A stretch of 64,000 bases of DNA from Oopsacas minuta (lineage: Eukaryota > Porifera > Hexactinellida > Lyssacinosida > Leucopsacidae): the NCBI GenBank assembly GCA_024704765.1, contig JAKMXF010000300.1, positions 1-64,000 of the forward strand. Reading direction: 5' to 3'. Below, piece by piece: positions 43,922 to 52,101 of this stretch. The position numbers and the translations under genes were made by a program. The notes under the pieces were generated by a model. It did no database searches and had not been told where the DNA came from. It was given only the letters and a program-made list of their open reading frames with translations. Each line of letters opens with the position of its first letter. Position 1 is the first letter of the stretch.

Positions 43922-45098
43922 TCACATGATCGCATACTTATCGATTGAGCTAGGTTTCTTCTTGTTCCTCCTAATAATGAGCACAACTCCGATTACGATA
44001 AACACTACCAAAGATACTACTACTATTAGTATAATTATGAGTACCACCAGCAACCAAACTATTTTTCCTCGTGACATCTGGGAGAGCTGGCTATCACAAG
44101 TAAGTGCATCCGTCACTGAACATCCCTCATCAATCCATGTCTGTCTATGCCTGTCTATCCCGTCAGAACATCTTCTTAACCTTACTACACCAACCGCAAC
44201 TAAAGCTGGAGTAACAAGATATATTTCTACAACTTTCCCACGAATCTGCGACTACACAATTAGGTACTGGATCCAGTTGAAACACTGTTCCTTCTAACAT
44301 CAATCCTTCACCTAGTCTAACCCTGTGATAAGTGTATATTACATTTACATCCACCAGTTCAACTAAAAATGCATCTGCCACCCCAATTAAACTCGTGTAA
44401 TTCATTGCAGAAGTCTCATTTAGTAGTGCGGGTATATCTTTGTATAGGAATAGTATTTTCCCGTTTTTGTATACGATTGTTTCAAATGTGAAAAATCCAA
44501 TTTCAGGACGTCCATTTAACGTAACTTTCTCCCAGAGCACAATAATCCTATCCTCATCTATCTGGTAGTATATTTTAGATTCTGAATTCTGTGATGGATT
44601 AAAATCTGCTGAAAATGGTGCTATGTACTGTGTTAGGTGAATATACGGATGAGGTGTGTTAAATATAGATAGAAAACCAGCTGTTGTTATAGATACCTGT
44701 GAGACTAGATGACCGTAGAATGGCAAATCGAAATCAATGTTAATGTACTTTAGGTATGTGTTGGATAGTACTACGTGATGTGATGTATTCAAAGTTAAAT
44801 CTATCCAAAGTTCATTGAATACTCCACTCTCGCTCGGATAGAATGTTGATAAGTAGTATGTGTGGTTGTCTTCCACCATCATTTCATTTGATTGACGTTT
44901 ATAACGTATTTCATCCGTTTCATATTTCGGTGCGTATAAATCTTCGATTCGCTTTGTGTTATCATTTCGTGGTTGTCTGTGATATTTCGTGGGTGCAAAT
45001 GCTATCTCTTCTCTGATTGGTGTAAAATGTATTTCATCCAAAGTTATGGATGTTACATATACGATTGAAAGGAATACAATAAGAATTGACAACTTCAT
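43922..45098 (-). CDS. plexin-domain-containing protein (PLXDC-like), with a 1-nt frame break
   Basis: Type I membrane protein: signal peptide at 1-17 (LSILIVFLSIVYVTS), an ectodomain with nidogen-like features (LPFYGHLVSQVSITTAGFLS, SKIYYQIDEDRIIVLWEKV), then a PSI-type Cys cluster (SCYSSFSCGWCSK). The first frame stops at 44163. One base further on, the frame continues with CSDGIDRHRQTWIDEGC, precisely the segment following this cluster in PLXDC1/2, then a transmembrane helix (VWLLVVLIIILIVVVSLVVF), a basic RRNKKK stop-transfer and a short tail ending at 43922. Total is about 391 residues counting across the break (human PLXDC2 529). The break lies in AAGAAG at about 44170-44175. It could be an assembly error, a recent mutation or a programmed shift; no intron with GT-AG borders and the right length fits. 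PLXDC proteins are cell-surface receptors. Confidence 0.8.
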
Positions 45099-46432
45099 TT
45101 GGCTAGGCTAAAATATGAGTTTCTTTGCAGAATATCTCAATTTATGTATTTTATTTCGTTTATAGAATATTATTGATAAATCTTGGGTTGAATATTCTAT
45201 TAGTTATAATATAATTAACCTCAATGATTTGTAAGGACTATCATTTCATTATTTGCTTATAAGGTTATTATGTCATCAGTTATCTGCTCATGTAAACAGA
45301 TATATTTAATCATTTCTAATCTGATTGGTTATCACATTAGGTCCAAAAATTTTCGTGACAACCTCTGGTGTAGGCTTTCTTCAAGCAGAACTTGGAACAA
45401 CGAGAGCAATAAGTAGGATATTCAGAAGTGAAGACTGTTCGTTGAAATTATGTCCTGTCTGGTTACGTGGAGGAACAGATCAATGTGAGATTGAAGGCCA
45501 TGCCAAGTAGCTATTGATACTACAACACAAAATATATTTGTTTGACAGATAACATAGCTAAAATACTTGATGTATTCAATATGAAGGTAACCTCTATACG
45601 AAATACAGATACCTGGTAAACCTATTGGAATAGTTCTAACGGATACATTCACTTTCTCTACTTTATCAAGTCTCATGAAGATTGAGAAATATACCAATAA
45701 CTATATCAAATCTATTCAGACAGAAGATGTAGTCTAAGGAATGGACATTGACAGTAGTAATTATATTTATGAATGTGAAGTTTTGTTCGAAGCTGGACCA
45801 CTTTTGGCCAGAAAAAAATTACTCAAATATAAATGCTGAGATTTGGTAATTTCACTTGTTGGCAAGATGTGAGCGTAGCAACTTTTTATAGTGACACATT
45901 CCAATAGAGCATAGGCGCAATTATAGCCATATTGGGTGGACGCCTGCCCAACCAGATTCAGCTCCACCAATACTAAAGGTGGGCCAGATGTCATCTCCGT
46001 CTAAACTGCCTCAGGAGCATAGTAGTTTGTGTTTGTTCTAGCAATATTCAATAGCTATAGCTAATCTGTTTAACCATAAAATGATATTACGTACCTACCT
46101 TAGATCTGTAAATTTTTGTTATCAAAAATTTGTATGTTTTATAAGCCACGAAAAATAACACTAATTATTCGTGGTACCCTGAGTTCTGTAGATGTGTAAG
46201 CCACGACCCACAAAATTATTTACACGAAAAATTTCCGGAGATACAATTCTGTGCGGGAGACTAAATTCCTTACTCATGGATGATTGCCTTTATGAGCTAT
46301 TACTGTTATCTTGCCGAACAACCATGGATGCATAATTTCTACAAATTTTTGAAAGCGAAATATAGATTAGATGAAATTTTTCGTGTGATTGTACAAAGTA
46401 ACAATACTATTTTTGTAGAGATTATAAATTAG
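45099..46432. other. 1.3-kb intergenic region
   Basis: Gene-free. At about 46140-46230, CCACGAAAAATAACA and CCACGACCCACAAAATT with ACACGAAAAATTT suggest a short degraded repeat. 45900-46015 is GC-richer, with GGACGCCTGCCC; its reading frame (45767-45994) is not recognised. Confidence 0.35.
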
Positions 46433-47110
46433 ATGACATTTTTCTACTTTGTCAGTTCAGGAGCTGTGACTTTCGCACCTTGTCTATTCCTCTGGAGATT
46501 AACTCCTCTAGCTGACTCTCCTTTCTTATACAGATTCCTAACAGTAGGAGCTATCTATATAATCACTCAGTTTTCTAAATTCCTCCTAATCGCTACCTTC
46601 TTCCCTGAATATGATATACTAACTCACAACTTTGTATTTATACAAGAGTTTTTCAAATGTACAATGTATATTGTTGAATTGATTGGTATGGAAATAGCAC
46701 TACTGTATTTCTCACACAAATTCGACTATAGAGTTCTAACAGTTGGCTCTAGCTGGGCAACCTGTCAAGCTATAGCATCTAAACTACTACCTTTATGGTT
46801 CGGTGGTAGAAGCTACGAGTTTTCTTGGGATGTGATTGTACTAGCTTTGAGAAGTAATGTTGAATTAGTTCTCATGCTTTCTACTGTATATCTGATCTTT
46901 ATTATTATCAACTCTAAGAGATACGCTAACCAATCTCTATACTCGATTTCCTTGTTGTTTCTAATTACATACTATCCACTGCTTATATCTTATATAGGAA
47001 TTATCAAATCTGTATCTCAGCTAATGCTATTAATCGCAGAGTTCTTATTCTCTACTTCTGTAGCTGCAGGAACTTATTTACTATATTCTAGATCTCTTAT
47101 AAAAGTATAG
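46433..47110 (+). CDS. TMEM147: TMEM147, subunit of the ER BOS translocon complex
   Basis: 225 residues (human 224) and seven hydrophobic helices. Order-conserved landmarks: MTFFYF start (family MTLFHF), FLLIATFFP (LFLATFFP), the charged VELIGMEIA, then SSWATCQAIASKLLPLWFGG (family GWATAELIMSRCIPLWVGA), followed by YEFSWD and SNVELV. TMEM147 acts with Nicalin and NOMO as the BOS part of the multipass translocon, helping insertion of polytopic proteins into the ER. Intronless. Heads a plus-strand gene run. Confidence 0.87.
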   Translation: MTFFYFVSSGAVTFAPCLFLWRLTPLADSPFLYRFLTVGAIYIITQFSKFLLIATFFPEYDILTHNFVFIQEFFKCTMYIVELIGMEIALLYFSHKFDYRVLTVGSSWATCQAIASKLLPLWFGGRSYEFSWDVIVLALRSNVELVLMLSTVYLIFIIINSKRYANQSLYSISLLFLITYYPLLISYIGIIKSVSQLMLLIAEFLFSTSVAAGTYLLYSRSLIKV

Positions 47111-47636
47111 ATATTATCAGTGATGTAATGATAATTGTATTCCAATTATTTGTGAATTGATTGATGAGTAATTCTATGTGTAGATTGGTACGTAACCGGT
47201 TTTATATGAGTTTGTCTAACTGGCGATGATCGTTCCGAACGATTAACACCTCTTTAAACATTAGTTTGATAACAAAGGTGAGCTTTCAGTATTTTGGAAG
47301 AAGTGACCTTTCGATGTGTTGTATAGTGTATTTCCATATATTAATTGGTGTTCATCGTTCAGAACGATCATCTCTCGTTAGACAACCCTTGTTATATTAT
47401 TAAGATAATTTCACAAGTGTGTCAGTAGATTCTATTTTCATTCTATAATAAATATGAAAATCTTCCAAACACGATAGTGTGATCGTAGAAATCATACAGT
47501 CATGATAACCATATAGGGAATCTTTCCCAAGTATAAATAGAGTTAATTTGAGGAACATCTGTTGTCCAGATTCCATATTTGGTAGTTTATATATTCAGTA
47601 TATTGTATTTTGATTATTGAATTTAGCAATATTCAA
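47111..47636. other. intergenic spacer with a MITE
   Basis: 526 bp between TMEM147 and the Rab gene; contains the inverted-repeat element at 47208-47398. The rest is AT-rich. Confidence 0.4.
47208..47398. mobile_element. about 190-bp MITE with about 40-bp inverted ends
   Basis: GTTTGTCTAACTGGCGATGA then TCGTTCCGAACGAT...ACACC at 47210-47250 is the imperfect inverse of 47347-47395 (GGTGTTCATCGTTCAGAACG ... TTAGACAAC). The ends contain an internal palindrome (ATCGTTCCGAACGAT). No coding; target duplication not resolved. Confidence 0.65.
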
Positions 47637-48245
47637 ATGCAAAAAGAAGTACACCGCTATAAAGTGATTATAGTCGGCAATGGAGGAGTAGGTAAAACCT
47701 CTTTCATCACGAGATATGTCCATAACGAGTATCTAAAGAGTTATAAGCCAACTCTTGGAGTTGACTTCTTTGTAAAAAAGCTTGACATAGATAATGGATC
47801 TCGTGTGCATTTACACTTGTGGGATATTCAAGGACAAGAATGCGCTATGAATATGACCAGTACATTCTACCGTAAGGCAAATGCTGCAATTCTTATGTTC
47901 GATATTACTCAGAGAAAAACATTTGAAGATATTCGTATTTGGAAACAAGATATTGATACTAAAATATTTCGAGACACTTGTCCGTGTATTTTGCTCGGTA
48001 ATAAATCTGATCTAAAAGCAATGCAAGAAGTTGAAGAGAGTGAAATGAAGAATTTATGTCAAGAACTTGGCTTTGTTCACTACTCAGAAATATCAGTAAA
48101 ACAAAATTTTCATGTAAAAGAATCAATGAATATTTTAGTAGAGAACTTAATGGATAATACTGAAGGAATATTTGATAGTGTAGTTAGTCAAACTGAAGGT
48201 ATTGTGCACGTTAATGACAATGTACAGAAGAGATGTTGTGCTTGA
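47637..48245 (+). CDS. Rab GTPase, Rab29/32/38-like
   Basis: 202 residues from ATG 47637 (MQKEVHRYKVIIVG). G1 is GNGGVGKTS (14-22), switch II is WDIQGQE with the catalytic Gln kept, G4 is GNKSD and G5-like SEISVK. The switch I-interswitch LGVDFFVKKLDID and the post-switch NMTSTFYRKANAAILMFDIT match the Rab32/38/29 subgroup (NMTRVYYKEA.G...FDI) better than other Rabs. The C-terminus KRCCA offers a cysteine pair for geranylgeranylation. This subgroup directs traffic to lysosome-related organelles. The Gln in WDIQGQE replaces the usual Ala at that position. Intronless. Confidence 0.82.
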   Translation: MQKEVHRYKVIIVGNGGVGKTSFITRYVHNEYLKSYKPTLGVDFFVKKLDIDNGSRVHLHLWDIQGQECAMNMTSTFYRKANAAILMFDITQRKTFEDIRIWKQDIDTKIFRDTCPCILLGNKSDLKAMQEVEESEMKNLCQELGFVHYSEISVKQNFHVKESMNILVENLMDNTEGIFDSVVSQTEGIVHVNDNVQKRCCA

Positions 48246-48934
48246 AGTAAAGGGTAGAATTTCTATATTGTGGAATATATTAAATATGCTTTCTGAATTA
48301 TATATAAGATATTTTGTTTATATATTTGTGATTATTTATAGCCAAATTAGAAGGGAGCGATTCAATATTATTAATATGGTGCTACTTTTAATAGTAACAT
48401 TCTCAAATGCACTTCTAATTAACAATCGCATCAGGAGCTTAGCATTATTTGAGATAGATACTGCTATTGTATTTATTAGCTAATTAAGAAAACCTTTTCT
48501 CCTTTTTTGGGAGTTAATGGATAGATTCATGGAAAATGTAATCCTAGGAATTATCATTCACTCAAATTGTTTCTAATTGGGTGTCAGTGAACAATATAAG
48601 TACCCTGTACCCTGTACCCTGTAATAATATTCATTTACGTATTTCACGAACTCACATTGAGTCTCATATCAAGTTATTCTTACGAGATCTTTTTTCAAAA
48701 GAAAGGTGTTTTAGAAGAAATTTTCAGTTTTTATTTCACATTTGGAATGTATTCAAGAACTAATAACTTAGAAACACTTAGACATGCATGGTATTTGTAC
48801 TCAAATTAATAATTATACTATATTAGATAGTATTTGGATCTACAATATTGCACCAAAATGAGCGCTAATTTATCTGTAGTTATTATAAAAGGAGGCAGTA
48901 AGTATGGTTAATTATTATATTATCTTCTTTCACG
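48246..48934. other. intergenic spacer
   Basis: 689 bp. Contains a short tandem TACCCTG x3 at about 48601-48622. The overlapping plus-strand frames here have no recognisable domains and are not called. Confidence 0.4.
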
Positions 48935-49738
48935 ATGAAAACCTTCTTCACCATTCTCGCGCTTTTCACTTTCGTTACTGCGTTAGCAGGAGTTAATCCT
49001 CCATCACCTACGAACCCACCTCCCCCACCTCCATCTCCTCCTCCCTTTCCCTGTAAAGCTCGAGTCCCAGATGACTACTTCACTACAGGTGTATACCGTG
49101 AATCTATCATTGATACACTAATGTTAACATCTAAAACCGCTTACCCTAAAACCTATCGCATAGGACTCGGTGAATACATGCAAGCTGTATACTACACCGG
49201 AAATATGTCTATGTTCAATGAAACGTTTACTATTATTGAAGGAGGCACTGGTAAAGTCATCTCGAGAGGCTGGAACTGGGTTTTAGTTAAAGAAGGCGTA
49301 CGGTATTCAATGACTAGTGTGAATGGGGGTGTAACTCACTGCACACGAACTGAAGGATATACTGTTGAGAAGATGTCTACTATTATGGAAGGTCTTAACA
49401 CATTATATCCGATTCGTGGAGAACCTGTTGATCCTAATAGACCGCATATGTGTGAAGGAATCTTACCTCCTACTGAACGATACCCTGGCTGTATAATGAC
49501 CGTGGGGTGGACACCAGGTCCAACAACAAAGACAACTGACCCTCTCCTCTTCATTACATCAGTTTCTAACACGACATCTAGCTTATCAGATATCCGCGAA
49601 ATGAGACCGCTAACCATTGATACCGATAAACCTCTTTTCAACAATCCATGCAAACCGAGTGATACTATAACACCACCTCCCTCAGTCAGATGGAGTGGAA
49701 TTGCTAGACACCTGACCAGAAGTTCCATGCGTACTTAA
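48935..49738 (+). CDS. secreted protein with Pro-rich linker, unknown family
   Basis: 267 residues: signal peptide 1-18 (FFTILALFTFVTALAG), a polyproline segment (PPPPPPSPPPFP, about 28-39), then a domain with cysteines at CKAR, HCTR, HMCEG, PGCIM and NPCKP and several Asn-glycosylation sites. The spacing and the GVRYSMTSVNGG...C segment vaguely recall ependymin-related or LolA-like lipid-binding folds, but I would not assign a family. GC content and codon use are higher than in the surrounding DNA, as expected for coding sequence. An extracellular or matrix role is inferred only from the signal peptide. Confidence 0.78.
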   Translation: MKTFFTILALFTFVTALAGVNPPSPTNPPPPPPSPPPFPCKARVPDDYFTTGVYRESIIDTLMLTSKTAYPKTYRIGLGEYMQAVYYTGNMSMFNETFTIIEGGTGKVISRGWNWVLVKEGVRYSMTSVNGGVTHCTRTEGYTVEKMSTIMEGLNTLYPIRGEPVDPNRPHMCEGILPPTERYPGCIMTVGWTPGPTTKTTDPLLFITSVSNTTSSLSDIREMRPLTIDTDKPLFNNPCKPSDTITPPPSVRWSGIARHLTRSSMRT

Positions 49739-49950
49739 TTAAAATTCGAATTTAGTAGTGATTTATTGTGTGAGATTATGTATTCTATTGTTTGCCTATT
49801 TTTCGAAGGTTTATTCTATATGGAGATAATTTGAGATCAAATTTGTTTCTTTAAAGTGCTTTCTAATAATTAAATATAAAGTTAACTTAAATAATTCACA
49901 TAATTATTAATCCCTGTAATTACTGTGCGGGCTAGTACTATCACATAGTA

Positions 49951-50007
49951 TAGTGGCTCAGTTCTAAAATGGTTGACTTAGCCAACCATTTTAGAACTGA
50001 TCCACTA
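49951..50007. repeat. 57-nt hairpin with 25-bp stem
   Basis: TAGTGGCTCAGTTCTAAAAT plus GGTTG (49951-49975) is the inverse complement of 49983-50007 with one mismatch, around a 7-nt loop. Stem length and near-perfection are unusual outside mobile elements; it could be a tiny fold-back element or a small-RNA precursor. Confidence 0.65.
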
Positions 50008-50055
50008 ATTTTCCTAGAGATTAGCTTCCACTTGTCTTGTTAAATTGGGGGTAAA

Positions 50056-50235
50056 CAGGGACGTAGAATTCGATTTTGACGATAAAATGTTGACGATAAT
50101 ATTGGACTCTAATTTCTAAACTGAAAAATTAAGTTAAATAATCCAAATATTTCCATAAAGTAGCGCCTTCGCGTTCCCCCTGGAATTTAAAGTAAGGGAA
50201 CAGCGTTCCTCCCCCGTTCTCCCAATACACCCCTG
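50056..50235. mobile_element. possible 180-bp hAT-like non-autonomous element
   Basis: The left end CAGGGACGTAG and inverted right end CAGGGGTGTATTGGG share CAGGG.(C/T)GTA. The right half is rich in GCGTTCC and GGAACGC words (subterminal-like). No convincing 8-bp target duplication. Confidence 0.4.
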
Positions 50236-50300
50236 GTTATGAGATGATGATCTTATATACATGATACTTTGTATATCTAAATACACTTGTTTGCTGAAGG

Positions 50301-51905
50301 ATGGCAAATCATACTAGCTTGAAAACTATTGTATTTTGTTTATCCCCAAATTCTCAATTCCCACTTCTAACCATCAAAGAGCTCCTATCCCTATCGCTCA
50401 ATTCAACTAGCTTTGTAACACATACAATCACTTATAATGATATATTCATTACTCCGTGGATAGAAAATACAAATATATTAATTCTTGACCAAACAGATGA
50501 CGTAGACATATCCTTATTATCAAAACAGTTAAATATTTTCCAGGAACAATTTAGTGGTTGTGTGGTTAGTTTTGATTCTAAATATTCCAGTTTTTGTCAT
50601 CAAAACTATTCTGTCAAACTATTATCTGATTGCAATAATACAAACATTGTTCAAGCAAATTCAGATTCACAAGGGAATAATACAAACCGACAACAAAACA
50701 TAGAAGATTTTATTAGTGTATACGCAATACAGAGTGGTGTTACAATTGTTTGTGATGCTCGTTTACTAAAATTATTAACAGAGGACAAGGATATGACGTG
50801 TAAGCTATATTTGTTCAAACAGCTGATGTATAAGTGTGGTATTTCAACATTATCAGATTCTATTCCTAACCCTAAGATTACAGCAGGTTATTTGGTGATT
50901 GAGGATCTGGTTTTGAAGAATAAATTTCTCGGTGAAATACAAGCAAATTACGCATCAAAACCATTCAAAGAAAGTGAATTAAAGATCTCATTTCTACCAA
51001 GTATTAGTCCAGAATGGAAAGAGCCATCTCATAACTTTTTACCTATCTCCTTTGACAAAAATCCGCCTACTAATCTATTCGATACAGATTTATATTTCCA
51101 GAATATAAATACGAATTATTTAGGCCGTGCTTTGATTTACAGTGAAGTCACAACTTCATCCCTTGATATTCTCAATCCAAGGTTTGTATTCTCTCTATCT
51201 GGGGATTTATCTTTGCTAGTTCTCTGTAGCATACAAACACAGGGTAGAGGTAGGGGACCAAACCAATGGGTGTCTCCATCAGGTTGTCTCATGTTTTCTC
51301 ATCTCATTTCTATCAAACAGAAATCATTCTTATTTGCACGAGTGACTCTACTGCAACATATAATTTCTGTTGCAATAGTGCACAGTATTAGATCTATACA
51401 AGAGTATGAGAATGTAGATTTATGTCTAAAATGGCCGAACGATATATACTATGGTAATAGTATGAAATTGGGTGGAGTTCTTGTGAAGAATTATTCAATG
51501 GGTAGTACAAACAAATGTATTTTCTCTGTTGGTATGAATGTAGCGACTGAAAAATTGTTCTCTTTGAATTCTGTAATTGATGAATATAACATGAAAAATA
51601 AATCATCTCTCCCTCACTTAAGACTAGAGTACGTATTAGCTAGAACTCTCAATATATTAGAAATATTTCTCGAAGATATTGAAGCAGGAAGGTTAAGTGA
51701 AATTCTAGAACTTTATTACAAATACTGGCTACATGCTGATGCCGAAATAACTGTATGGAATTCAGAAGATAATTTCATTATACAGGCTCTTGATGAATAC
51801 GGATATCTTACTGTAAAATCTAAAAATGATGAACAAGTATACAGTATACAACCTGATGGGAATTCCTTTGATATGCTCAAAGGCTGTATCACGAAGAAAG
51901 TTTAG
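50301..51905 (+). CDS. HLCS: biotin--protein ligase / holocarboxylase synthetase
   Basis: 534 residues. The catalytic biotin/lipoyl-ligase domain is in the C-terminal half: TQGRGRGPNQW (about 312-322, the biotinoyl-AMP-binding GRGRxxxxW), KWPNDIYYG (about 376), KLGGVLVKN (about 389) with the invariant Lys-Leu-Gly-Gly, and a C-terminal cap (LTVKSKNDEQVYSIQPDGNS). It attaches biotin to carboxylases (pyruvate, acetyl-CoA, propionyl-CoA and methylcrotonyl-CoA) and, in animals, possibly to other targets. The first about 250 residues correspond to the regulatory region of eukaryotic HLCS; shorter than human (726). Intronless. ATG at 50301. Confidence 0.9.
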   Translation: MANHTSLKTIVFCLSPNSQFPLLTIKELLSLSLNSTSFVTHTITYNDIFITPWIENTNILILDQTDDVDISLLSKQLNIFQEQFSGCVVSFDSKYSSFCHQNYSVKLLSDCNNTNIVQANSDSQGNNTNRQQNIEDFISVYAIQSGVTIVCDARLLKLLTEDKDMTCKLYLFKQLMYKCGISTLSDSIPNPKITAGYLVIEDLVLKNKFLGEIQANYASKPFKESELKISFLPSISPEWKEPSHNFLPISFDKNPPTNLFDTDLYFQNINTNYLGRALIYSEVTTSSLDILNPRFVFSLSGDLSLLVLCSIQTQGRGRGPNQWVSPSGCLMFSHLISIKQKSFLFARVTLLQHIISVAIVHSIRSIQEYENVDLCLKWPNDIYYGNSMKLGGVLVKNYSMGSTNKCIFSVGMNVATEKLFSLNSVIDEYNMKNKSSLPHLRLEYVLARTLNILEIFLEDIEAGRLSEILELYYKYWLHADAEITVWNSEDNFIIQALDEYGYLTVKSKNDEQVYSIQPDGNSFDMLKGCITKKV

Positions 51906-52101
51906 TTATATAGTTCACTGTATCGAATAATTCTTAGTTTAATTATTTTAGGAACGGGGAGAGCACTTTAGAAATATTCGTTATACATCAGTAGAAAAAT
52001 AGAATTCCAATTATAGCATTATTTCCTTATTATTTTTATTATTTTCTTTACATTTCTTTAAAGTGTTTTAGTTCTTAGCTTTATTTATTCTTTAATCTTT
52101 A

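Larger units (their letters stand above)
49739..50300. other. intergenic spacer with a hairpin and a hAT-like MITE
   Basis: 562 bp. Holds a 25-bp-stem hairpin at 49951-50007 and a possible hAT-type element at 50056-50235; the remainder is UTR-like AT-rich sequence. Confidence 0.45.

Noticed and set aside
44162-44185. Tiny intron explaining the PLXDC frame break
   Set aside because: All GT...AG pairs there give lengths that do not restore the frame (5, 6, 9, 11 or 14 nt).
45325-45994. Several ORFs of 61-91 codons in the PLXDC-TMEM147 spacer
   Set aside because: No family features, mutually overlapping on opposite strands, GC-rich patch looks like a repeat remnant.
49336-49728. 130-codon minus-strand ORF opposite the secreted protein
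   Set aside because: Shadow frame; the plus strand has a signal peptide, polyproline linker and coding-like composition.
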